Of a DNA stretch of 64,000 nt, positions 1-11,000 are shown one piece after another. A model generated the notes under the pieces. That model was not told where the DNA came from, made no database searches, and worked only from the letters and a program-made list of their open reading frames with translations. This DNA is from Solea solea (Eukaryota; Chordata; Actinopteri; Pleuronectiformes; Soleidae). Each line of letters begins with the position of its first letter. Position 1 is the stretch's first letter. Both the position numbers and the translations under genes were made by a program. Where the stretch lies: the NCBI RefSeq assembly GCF_958295425.1, contig NC_081149.1, forward strand, positions 8,065,654 to 8,129,653. The letters are read 5' to 3'.

Positions 1-706
1 TTCTACAGTTTGAGCTTGAATGATCACAGAGTTGCATTATGTGGTCATATTAACTAAAAAGTGTGTTAGTGTAGCTACTTTGGGGTAAATTTTTTAATGT
101 AACATTAATAATTAGACGTTAGAGAGATCCAAATTGAAAGAAAAATGAAAAAAAACACCAAGCAAAAATAGGTAGGGGAACTGAAATATCTCCAAATGAA
201 TCAATATCAAATGAGTGAAATCTAATGAAATTGGGACTGAATCAATTCAGGAAGTGAATAGTGAAACTCTAGTCCTGCTTTTTTTTATTATTACTATTAA
301 CAGGATCCACTTTTGAAATGTTTCTTGTTTGCGTCTTGGTGATTTTCAGCCATACGCAACCTTTTGCAGGAATGTTGCTTTACAATTGAGAGGTAGCTGC
401 TCTCTCCTTACGTTAGTCAGTCATGATGTAAAATAAAAAAACTCCTCTGCACAGCACTGGAATGTTGTGGGGTTACACAAGAAAAACAAAACACTGCAGT
501 ATTGAAGAACAGAGAGCAAAAGAGTCGTGTGGAGCTATAATTGAACAAATTTGGCAATGGCTTGACTGCAACAGATATTCGTTAAGATTTTAAAAAGCCA
601 CGCACTACAGCTTTAACAGATCCAGTGAATGTTAGAGATGACTTACGTGATCGCAGCTTGTTCACAACATGGCGTGTCCCCCCCCCCTCTGTATATGATG
701 TGTTAG
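1..706 (+). other. Partial intron of kdm8 (left edge)
   Basis: This is the sequence upstream of the first recognisable kdm8 exon. It ends in a pyrimidine-rich stretch with a run of C and an AG at 705-706. I looked for the preceding JmjC exon, which carries the iron-binding HxD segment, and did not find it, so it probably lies left of the window. No other gene is seen here. Confidence 0.6.
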
Positions 707-1047
707 GTTGTGGGAAGCAAATACATTCGCCTTTATTCCCCGGAGGACACAGACAAGCTGTACCCTCATCAGTCACAGCTGCTTCACAATACTAGTCAGG
801 TAGGATTGACAGCCCCGTCGAGATAGAACACGTTGAGATTGCAAATATGCAGCGTTTCCCAGTTCTGACTCCCTCCGTGCAGGTGGAGGTGGAGAATCCA
901 GACACGGAGCTTTTCCCGGCGTTTGCCAAAGCTCCGTTTCTCGAGTGTGTCCTGCACCCCGGGGACGTGCTGTTCATCCCCGTCCAGCACTGGCATTACG
1001 TCCGATCCTTGGAGCTCAGCTTCTCCGTCAGCTTCTGGTGGTCTTGA
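707..1047 (+). CDS. kdm8: kdm8 (JMJD5), last two coding exons; 5' part outside window
   Basis: KDM8/JMJD5 is a 2-oxoglutarate and Fe(II) dependent JmjC oxygenase. It is reported as an arginyl hydroxylase and, with more dispute, as a histone demethylase. Two exons are visible. Exon A (707-799) encodes [20 protein letters not shown] and on to LLHNTSQ. Exon B (883-1047) encodes [19 protein letters not shown], then [15 protein letters not shown], and ends SFSVSFWWS before TGA. Both borders of the 83-bp intron are GT/AG, and exon A is exactly 31 codons. The WHY histidine matches the third iron ligand of the family (human H400), so the C-terminal half of the double-stranded beta helix looks intact. 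The WWS terminus is the normal family end. The gene converges on mfsd11. Start, promoter and the HxD motif lie outside the window. Confidence is high because the last 85 residues align to the recalled human protein almost without gaps. Confidence 0.95.
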
Positions 1048-1304
1048 ATTCAAAATATAATATAAAAAAAAATATATTTTGCTACCAGAATTTAAGTTAA
1101 GCTTGTTTTCTCAACCCGGTCGCTGGATAGTTGCCACCGTGTGTTTCTGTAATGCAGAGAGCAGCTTTAAACGCGTGAGCTTGTGTTTTTGCGACCTTCT
1201 GTCGACACTTTTTGACGGATCAATCAGAATTTTTTGAGATGGGTAAGTAATCACCCAAGTATGTTCGCATAGCATTTTGGTAAGAATCTATCAAATTCTA
1301 CTTT

Positions 1305-1430
1305 GTGGTTCGCAGCGTTGCCTCACAGCATGAAGGTGCTGGGTTCAGTTCCCAGTCTGGAACTGTTCTGTGTGGAGTTTGCATGTTCTCCCTGTGTCTC
1401 TGCTGGTTCCTCCCATCATCGAAACATGTG
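1305..1430 (+). repeat. Dispersed teleost repeat with tRNA-like box B (SINE-like)
   Basis: Contains GGTTCAGTTCCC, close to a Pol III box B, followed by the phrase GTTTGCATGTTCTCCC. The same family appears in this window at 12460-12585, 25868-26045, 40112-40165 and, most completely and reversed, 49345-49585. The exact Repbase family name was not determined. Confidence 0.6.
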
Positions 1431-1459
1431 TTAATCACAATAAACATCCTTTTACTTTA

Positions 1460-1565
1460 ACTTGAGTACATTTTTAAGACCAGTACTTCTTCTTGTACTT
1501 AAGTAAAATGTTGTCAAGACAGTGGTACTTTTACTTAAGTAGAATATCTCATTACTCTTTCCACC
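1460..1565. repeat. TACTTAAGTA-rich dispersed repeat fragment
   Basis: Repeated GTACTT / TACTTAAGTA motifs end in ATTACTCTTTCCACC, a pattern I recognise from fish interspersed repeats. The class is not determined. Confidence 0.4.
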
Positions 1566-2879
1566 GCCAGACTACATTTCATCCGGATCTAATCCAGATT
1601 ACATACTTTGGCCATTTAACACGTTCAGACGAGTATAATCTCCCTGACATCTGAACGTATCATGATGAATTTCGTCATGCTTATGTAAGATGGTGATAGC
1701 TACAGTATACGCAGGTACAGTTCTGGATCCAGTGGATCTCTCCGTGTGCTCTTGTTTACATAAACGAGTTGTGGCTCTTTGGGCTTAAATGATAAAAACA
1801 TTTCCCGCTTACAAACAAGGTTTTGGCACGAAAAACATCTGGTTAAGGTTAAAAAAAAGACCATGGAGCTGTCACTTTTTCCAAAAATCTATGAATTTTG
1901 CATGATATGCTATTCTTTCATTTCTGATTGTACTTTCTGTTCCTGTTGTACCGTCAGGAACTTCACCAGTGAGACCATGTTAATATGAAAAAGTCTCTGT
2001 ACTCAGGGAATTGATTAATAATGTACTCATTTGCATCTGTGACCTGCGTGATTGTCAGACTGCCACTTAAACCAGTTTCCACGTTTGTTATTTTTTTCCT
2101 CTACCTGTTGCTCAGTCACTCATTAAATCCGAGGACCTGCCTCGTTCGCGTGAATTATGGAAATCGCCCATTTGAAGGTATTTTGTAAAATAAAATAAAA
2201 AAAGGTCGAGAACACAATTAAATGAGCCCGTTTTGAAAAGAGAAGCACATCCTATCAAATTAGACGACAGCCCTGTGAAAATAATATGGGAGATGAATCG
2301 AGTACAAACGACTTTAACTGCTCATTTGTTTTGGTTTGGGTGTTTTTGTGTGTGTGTGTGCGTGTGTTTGTTTTTCTTTCCTCTGCTGTTAACTTTCTGC
2401 ACAATGGATGTTGCTGCAGTCATCAGCGGCATAATTAGACTAATCATTCTGCAGTGTGTGTGTGTGAGTGTGTGAGCGTTCACTGTTCATGGATCAAAGG
2501 TTTGTGTGATCAGCATTTGTCCTGATATTCAGGGGAATTTAGCCTCACTTTACACTAGACTGATTTGCATCCACAGCACAAGGAAACACAGGGAAATGTT
2601 GCTATTTTACTTTTATGAAAACCATTTTCGTTTGTCTAAATGGATCAGTGGTTCCTAATCTTGCTTTTGTCCAAGACAAACCAGGCCTCCTCAACCCGAA
2701 CCCCTGTCCAGTGTCCATGCACACTCATTAAAAGTGAATAATTACAAACGTTGATATGCAAAAATAAACAGCAGTTGTAAGTTAGTGTTCCTATTCTCAC
2801 AGTGTATGTGGATAAAAACTGTCCTGTGCTTCCCTGAAGTCTAAACCAAGACTCACAGACTTCTGCGACCACGTCAGAC

Positions 2880-3125
2880 CTGGTGAAAATGTACCTCTGA
2901 AAGTGGGAGGGGCTAAAAACGGACCCCAAAAACCTCTATTAGGTCACCTGGGGCCAGGTTTAACGTGCATGACCGAAACTTGGTACGCACGTTCATTAGG
3001 TTGGGGCGGTCAAAAAAGTCGGTGGCGACTTTCCCGTGAATCCTACAGGAAGGCCGCCATTTTGGATCGAATGCCAACTCAGAGCCGATTTGGGCAATTT
3101 CGCACCAATGGTATTTGAACAAACT
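2880..3125. repeat. Fragment of a teleost interspersed repeat
   Basis: Starts GGGAGGGGCTAAAAACGG and contains GGCCGCCATTTTGGATCG and GGGCAATTTCGCACCAATGG. The wording resembles the large GGGCCCGAGCAC family also present at 47015-47355. No coding capacity is seen. Confidence 0.45.
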
Positions 3126-4624
3126 TGTTAGTTTTTTATTTTTTTGTAAATGCTTAGTTTTAGTTTAGTTTATATTAGTTTTAGTGTCAAAAAAGGGTCT
3201 TAATAAGTATTGTGTGTCATAAAAACCCAGCAAAAGATGGCATTTTACATTTTTTTTATTATTTATTAATGTATTGTAACCATCCCTGAATCAAATACTG
3301 TATAACATTCTTCTAAAAATTAGGCTATAATTGAGCGTTTATAGACATAAACATTTTATTCTAAATGAAAATACAACAAAATTGCCTGCAGAGAAAAAAT
3401 AAATACAAAAGGATTATGTATGAAATTAATTTACAGAGACGAAAACTAAGCACATTTTCTCCACAATTTTAGTTAGAGTTAGTTTTACACAGTTCAGTTC
3501 CAGTTAGTTATCATTTTTTCTTTTTCTTTATTTTGTATAATAACTTCCATACTTTTATGTTTCTCACGTGTGATATTTTGTCGCACAGATGCCGACAACA
3601 AGAACACGATCAGGTATCGCCACTAACTGACCTGATAAGACTTTGTTTAAAGAAAAGCAATAAAGGTCACAGAAGTTCAGAAGTCACTCAACTTTAAAGG
3701 TGGACCAAAAAAAGTGTTTTGATTTGGGTGATACTGAGTTCTGATTTCTAAATTTAAAATGCACAAATGATCGTTTTAATAACCTCAGAGCAGAGAAAGC
3801 CCTCTCATGTAATCTCTTGGACCCCAGGTTGGGAACCCTGGCTCTACACCCATTTCATTTCAATTAAGTATGTTAATTACACTACAGACGTACACGATGT
3901 GAGGCGATGTGGAGGAAAATCAGGCGGCTCAGCAGTGATGTTCAAATTTGATCTGCTTTTCAACAAAATTCACCATCAAATAAAAGTTGTGTTTGGGGAA
4001 ATCAAGGCTGCAAAAGAGACTCTCTCCCTCTAAAGAGCAACGTGGGTAGAATTTTAATACAATTTAGAATAAAAACTGCAGAAGATGAAATGCGACATCA
4101 TACCTTCACAGAGGCAGTAATGATTTTACTGTTTTGTTTGTTCAAAAACTACCCAAATGATTTCCATTACACTCTGTGAAGTGTGGAGGATTTTTTACTC
4201 AAAGGAGGTGCCGTCGTCAAATTATAGAAAAAAAATGATATAATTATGGATTCATGGTGAAAATGTGTTTCTTTGGGAGCTGAAGTGTTTATTTCTTTGA
4301 ATGTGTCTTTTAAAACGACAAAGACACAGTTAAACTTAACACTGATACGTTATAATATTTCCCCAATATTATTTCAGCACAATAAACCGTCATCATGGCA
4401 AATGGTTTGTGACAATGAGAAGCCGTCTTCGTCAACTTTTGTGAAATGGAAATGGTAGAATCATGCAGAGAGTGCCATCTGGCTTTAGTCAGCTTTATTG
4501 ACAGAGAGTGTCTCTGTGTGTGCGATGTTGTAAAATCTCTTTAAAATACACAATAATATCGCAGATGATGAAACGGAGAAGCGGCTGCTCTTTGAAAATC
4601 ACATGATCTCATGTTTCCAGGTTC

Positions 4625-5180
4625 ATTTGTCGATGGTTTTCTCGATTCATTTCAATAGTTTTTGATACGCAAAATGTCAGAAAATGTTCATCGGTGTTTG
4701 CCAAACCTGGAAATAATCATGTTCTCAAACGTCTTTTTTTTTTCACAAAATAAAATTATACAGTTTTAATGATTTCTTTGTTATATGGAAAAAAAAAAAC
4801 AGAAAATACTCAAAATAGTTGAGGATTCATTTAGTAATTGAAAAATGCTTGCATAATTGTTGCATTATCAACAATTGTTGTTAATTGTTGGTTAATTTAC
4901 AAATGGAAAAGAGAGTTGAGGGAGAAGGAAACATTACTTCTTCTTTCTGCCTCCTTCAGTTTGTCAACATAACAACATCTGCAACAACTAAGTGATTAAT
5001 CCATAACTGAATTAATGCAAAATCCATGTATTGTTTAATCAGATCAGATTTTTCCTGCTTTGTTTTTGGTTAGTGGATAAAACAAAGACATTTGAGAACA
5101 TCATTATTTTCTGGACCAAACAACTAATCGATGAGTCGATTATGAAAATGAAATGTTTTGGTTCTAGTAGCCACCCTAAA
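4625..5180. repeat. Inverted pair of the GGGCTGCAACTAA repeat family
   Basis: A forward copy (about 4625-4860, with AAAATGTCAGAAAATGTTCA and TTCTTTGTTATATGG) is followed by a reverse copy (about 5000-5180, ending near CTAATCGATGAGTCGATTAT). Two copies of the same family in opposite orientation form a degenerate fold-back. The outer GGGCTGCAAC ends are eroded. Confidence 0.55.
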
Positions 5181-7289
5181 AATAAAAGTGTCTTCAAAAT
5201 GATTCGCTGGATAATGCTTATAAAATAAATAGTAAAAAGAGTGAATAGATTAAAATCTCAGTTGAGCAAATGAAACCAGCAGCTTATGTATTAAACATGG
5301 CAAGCGTGCTGGTAATAGACTTCTCCAAACCTGGTTACTTTACTCACAAGGTTATCGCTCGACCGATATGAACACAGTCCGTCTTTAATTCCGCGCGTAA
5401 ACGCTGTCCGCTCCACTTAGACATCAGTGCATCGCCACTGTCAAGTAAGTGGCACAATTGACTTAAGATCACACAAAACTGCTTACGCTCATTATAATGT
5501 AATCAATAGTTAATTACCAGTGGAGTAATGGCGGACGCCCGGGGCCCGGTAACCCTTTCTCTTCAACCCAGGCCCTCGTCTCCTGCTCCTCTTTGTGATT
5601 AATGACCTCATGGATTTTGGCAAATAAGGTCCAGTCCATTAGATTTACTGTGTCTTGTCTTGTTATACGACACAGTGAGGGCCTGGGTGTAATCTGGGAA
5701 TGTTAAGTAAGGGGTGAATAAAGTCGAGAATCCGAGTAAAATCTGGCAACTTTCTGGACAAAATGAGTAGTTAACCCTTTAATACCTAAGCCTCAATATG
5801 TCTGCCTGGACTTTTTTTTTTAACTTATTTTAACCATAAAAGGGCGAGAAAATAATTTTTCCAGAATAACTTTCAATATCTGGCAGTTATTTCCAATTTT
5901 CAGCATGTTAAAATAGTGTATTAACAATTTAAAATGAAGAACACTGTAGTTGTATATGAGCACCAGGTTTTGTGTGTTACATTTGAAATTTGAACAGTAT
6001 AAAACACATTCAAGATAAAAGAAAGTTTGAGTTTTCGTGCCAATGGCCAAAAACAGGCAAAAAAATGGAAACTATGTACAGGCGTTTTCCCCCACTTTTC
6101 CCCTTCCTTGTGACAAAGACGCTGATTCGCTGGCTTCCTGCAACAGCACAAGTAAAATTACCATAATAACCACACATTGGCTTTGACGTGCAACTTCTCA
6201 GCTTTCGGAAACCGTCGGAATCTTTCTGATAGAACAAACTGTCGCGTAATTACGGTAATGCAAAGTGCACTTGTGCGAACGTGTCGTCCGCAATACACTC
6301 GGCGTTAAAGGGTCAAGAAACTCAAAATTCACACTTTCCTCTTCTTTTGTTTCCTTTCTTTCTCCAAATATAACCAACCTTATATAATGTAATTAATTCC
6401 ATCTGAATTTGAGCTGCAAATTAATTAGAAAAGTAAATAATACCTTGATTTTTTTGCTTTTGCTCACTATAGGTTCAGTTAAAGTCGGACCAGAAATGCA
6501 AAATGAGAACATAGAACTTTATTCCACAAAACTGAGGCAAAACACTGACATTAATATGCAAAAATGTACAGAAAACATTGAGAAAGAGTGATTGTCAGGC
6601 GTTAATTAGTGAGCATTATTTCTGACACGCGATGACAAGGAACAATGTTGTGCTTCATTTTCAAACCTGTCAATCATTCTGATACAATATAAACAACAGA
6701 AAAAATATCTTCATCGGCGACACTGACAAACAAACCTGAGCTGGAAGCGATGCAAGTAAAAAGTACTGTAAATCCTTCACGAAGTAAACGAACAAGTAAA
6801 AGAGAAAGAAAACAGTCAGCAGTCATATTGTTTAGTGTAATTAAAAGAGTGAAATGCGCAAGGACTGTGCAATACTCGTCACCGCTTCTCTTAAGGCAGC
6901 TTAGTTCCGGGCGTGACATCAATTTGAACTTTTCAAGTCGTTATTTTCCAAACGTGTGAAACCTTCTGTCAATTAAAGTAAAAAAGAAGAAGAAGAAAAA
7001 CAGGTTCCCATGGTGAATAAAAGAACTTATCAGTCCAGCAAATCAATTATACCCAAAGAAAAGTGACACTTTATATTAGTACACATATTAAACTAATTTC
7101 TTTTTAACCACATCACAAATACCATAATATTTATCTTTCTCTCTTTAAAAAAACAAGCTTGTTTACATGAGACAACCGATTTTCATATTACGAAAACAAC
7201 ACAAATTATTTGTCTTGCAAATACTATATGATAATAACATTATGGCATCATTATTTTTTTTGTACAGTTTCAAATAAACAAACTGGTCG

Positions 7290-8060
7290 GAGTAAAATAT
7301 CCTTTTGTATTATGTGATTATTATACTTGGACACGCATTACTCCTTCATATTTGGTATTTACCTTATTTTGCATGTGCTGTATATGTCATATCGAGCAAA
7401 ATGTACAGGTTGTGTATTCTAATGGCCGTTTAAAGCAGTTTCAATTGGATTTATCGGGAGCACTAAGGCACTGAGTGGTCATTATTTAAAAAAAATAAAA
7501 AACAAAACTGGTTCACAATTTAAAATGTACCAAAAAAAATACACACCTATGGCAAAATCCATGCCATACACATGAACACACACAAAATTATCAAAAACTA
7601 AAAAAGCTAGAAAAACTAAAATGTCTTGTCTCTAATTAAATACCCATATTGCTTTTTGTATTATGCAGATAAGTGGACTCCTATTACCCTTCAAATTTAG
7701 CATTTATTTACCTTATTTTGCTTGCAGTTATGGCTCATTTATAGAGGAAAATGTATAGGTATTTGTGTTTTTTAATAAAAACTAACATAATATTTTGAAG
7801 CTTTGACCTGAGATTAAAATCATAAATGACATAGAATACATGATTGTATGTTCTAATGGCAGTTTACTTCAGTTTAAATGTGTTTAATTGGAAGCACTCA
7901 GGCACTGAGTGGTCATAATTTAGAGAAACCTGGTTCACAATTTAAAATGTACCCAAAGAATATGCACCTTTGGCAAAGTCCATGCCATACACATTAACAT
8001 ACATTTATCAAAATTTAAGAAAAGCTAGAAAACCACAAAATGTCTCATCTCTAATATTCC
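7290..8060. repeat. Diverged tandem duplication reaching the mfsd11 stop codon
   Basis: Copy A covers about 7290-7640 and copy B about 7641-8060. Shared phrases include TTCTAATGGC (7417 and 7851), GGCACTGAGTGGTCAT (7467 and 7901) and GGTTCACAATTTAAAATGTA, with an offset of about 434 bases that shrinks to 419 at the right end. Copy B carries about 80 extra bases near 7760-7840. The right end of copy B includes the mfsd11 stop codon (8051-8053), and copy A keeps the matching TCTCTAAT at 7629-7636. It probably forms the mfsd11 3' UTR region. Confidence 0.7.
7703..7708 (-). promoter_or_regulatory. Candidate poly(A) signal for mfsd11
   Basis: TTTATT on the plus strand reads AATAAA on the minus strand, about 345 bases past the mfsd11 stop codon. 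It lies in the duplicated segment. Other A/T-rich candidates exist nearby. Confidence 0.3.
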
Positions 8061-11000
8061 TGCAAATCCCCCGAGACGTTCTGCATCCTCTCCACCACGA
8101 AGAAGCACAGCGTCCCAGCGAAGCCCAGGATGACCATCAGCAGGAGCTGCCACATCAATAGGACGTAACCGCTGTAGAAAAACGCCACGGCTGCAAAAAC
8201 AGACTGTCGAGGGAAAAGTAACTTAGTTTCTGCTCCGTCATTTAATAGACAGGGTTACTCTCGCGAGCCTGAACGAGTTACGGCACCCCGGCTGACAGCG
8301 GGAAGTAACACTCGCGCTTCTTTTGTCAAACTAACACATCCCTGTGGTGCATTTACTGTTGGCTGACTGTTCAATAATCCCTGATCCCAAACAGCAATTG
8401 CCCAGTCACAGCTTATCAACCGTAACTAAACACGGCAGCTCTCAGGGAAGCAGCGCTCGCTATGTTAAAGAGTTACTTCAGTAGTCTTCACAGCGTACAC
8501 AAGGTAAACTGTGTTCATCTGCTTATAATCCTTATGTTTATACTGTCCCTCGTCGTTGTATTTATATTTTTAATGATGCTTCAACTGCGCTATCCCCCTT
8601 AGCTTATCATATCTTGTTTTATCTTGTCGTACTGAATCATATCTTATCATTTCACATCTTATATTGTATGTATCGCATTTTATGGTATCATTTTTAATGA
8701 CATCTTAGCGTATCCTAGCTTATCTCATTGTATCATCTCTTATAGTATCACAATTTATCGTGTATATTGTATCTTATCATAACACATCTTATGGTATCGT
8801 ATCGTTTGTATCGTATCTTATCATATTGCATTTTGTCGTACATGTCATATTGTATCAAATCACGTTTTATCTGTTGTTCGTTTTTGTAACTAATCTTATC
8901 ATATAGCATCTTATCATATTGTATGTATTATACTGTACCTTATATCGCATTTGATCGTACGTATTGTATCATATTGCATTGTATCGTATGTGTTGCATCA
9001 TATCGTATTGTATTATATCATATCACGTGTATCATATCTCATCATAATTTATATCATATCTTATCATATCATATCATATTGTATCTTATATCGCATGTAT
9101 TGTATCATATCGTATCTTATCGTATCATATGTATTGTACCTTATATCGCATTTTATCGCATGTATCGTATTGTGTCTTAAATCGCATTTTATCGCATGTA
9201 TTGTATCATATCGCATCTTATTGTATCATATGTATTGTACCTTATATCGCATTGTATCGCAAGTATCGTATTGTGTCTTATATCGCATTTTATCGCATGT
9301 ATCGTATTGTATCATATCGCATCTTATCGTATCATATGTATTGTGTCTTATATCGCATTTTATCGTACGTATCGTATTGTATCATTAGGCATCCTATCGT
9401 ATCATGTTTTGTATCATATCTTATTGTAACATATCTCATCGTATCTTATATCGCATTTTAACGTAAATATCACATTGTATCATATCTCATCATACGTATC
9501 GCATCTTATAATTATGTCATTTTATTTTAACATATTTTATTGTATCATATCTAGGCTGCAAATGTTCCTGCATATCAGACTTGCTAGCTATGAAAAACAA
9601 TAAACCTGTTTGAGATTAGAAGAAACACCATGTGATTCAGATTATCATCATATTTTACGTACCAACAGTGACTCTGTCCTGCTGTATATTTTGAGAAAAA
9701 ATATTCTGGGCCAATTACCTTGCACCAGCTATTTACCATAGTTTACTGCAGTTAAGATTGAATCATTTTCATAATTGAACTTTAATTGTTTCGTGCATTT
9801 ACAATAACATAAGGCAAAAACTGAAAATCCTGTTTATTAGGCCCATGTAGCAGTAAGCTTTTTATTTAACAAGTGTTCATTTTAAATATTTATAAAAAAC
9901 ACTGCAACTTCGAGGGTTTATGTTTGGTTAGACACCAATTTTGCAGGAAGGAAAAAGGGAGGGATTAAGCTCCGCGTGTGGGTCTCCGTCTTTTCCTATT
10001 TTAATGAGGCTTCAGGTGAATTTATTTCACACTTGACGGGACAACACTTTAACCCGGCTTTGCTGGGCTCTGCTAACAGTGTCTGAGAACAGGAGACATG
10101 GGATTACCTGGATGAATTTGAAGATGGCAAAAGCAGATGTGCTGTGTTCAGCATAAACACAGCCTAATATGCTGTAGAGCTGTGTGTTGAAACAACTGTC
10201 CCCGAGTCCAAGCAAGAAGCTGCACAGCAGGGCAATGGAGACGCTGAGGGGGAATATATTGTCTTTTTTTATTAAAGACGAAACAGAAAGGTGACATTGG
10301 CATTTCAGATGTCTGCATACTTTTATGGTGAAATCATCACAGAAATGAAATACCTTGGAGTGAGATACGGGTTCTCTTGCGTGGCGGTTTTAAAGACGAC
10401 AGGAGCGTCGCCAGGGATGCTGAGGAAGATCAAATAGAAGGCAACAAAGTGGACAACCATTGCCAGGAAAACCACGGACGTCCGTCTGAAGCGGTTGTTC
10501 TTGAACAGCAAACCAAACAAGCCTCCACCTGAGGAGGAAGAACAAAGTCGACATGAGCCCAGGGATGTTCAGTGACTGTAAACAAGCTCTGATGACAGAG
10601 AAATATTAACGTACCCACGATTTCTCCAATGCCTACCACGATCCCAGAGATGCCAATCAAGCCTTTGGCTGCCGGTCCGAAGTGCGCCGTTGCTCCAATG
10701 CATGTCCCATATACTCCGCTGTAGAAAGATAGCTCCAGGCCTGGAAAACAAAGGATTTATTTGATTTCGTGCCCACAAATACAAGAAAAATAACTTGAAA
10801 ATGGACTTGAATTAGTCTTTTTTGGCACTGATTTGTCACTCTGTGGCTACATGAGCACATTTATCTTAAATTTTGATATCTTAGAACGTCTTGCTTTTAT
10901 TCAGCGCACCGTTGAGAGTGTGTACGTGTGTATGCGCTGTACTTTATTGTGTTTGTTCACCTGCCCGGGGAACTACAGATGGCAATTAGCTAGTTGCTAA

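Larger units (their letters stand above)
1076..7289. other. Intergenic DNA between kdm8 and mfsd11
   Basis: About 6.2 kb between two convergent genes. I see no assembled coding exon. It contains fragments of several dispersed repeats: a SINE-like piece at 1305-1430, a TACTTAAGTA-rich fragment at 1460-1565, a fragment at 2880-3125, and an inverted pair at 4625-5180. A GC-richer, apparently unique patch at about 5520-5600 could be regulatory, but nothing in it proves a function. Short open frames here show no recognisable family. Confidence 0.5.

Noticed and set aside
8923..9461. Several overlapping open frames of 77-145 codons, rich in Tyr, Ile and Ser
   Set aside because: They are translations of the TATCN tandem array; all frames are open because the repeat lacks stop triplets. 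No family resemblance.
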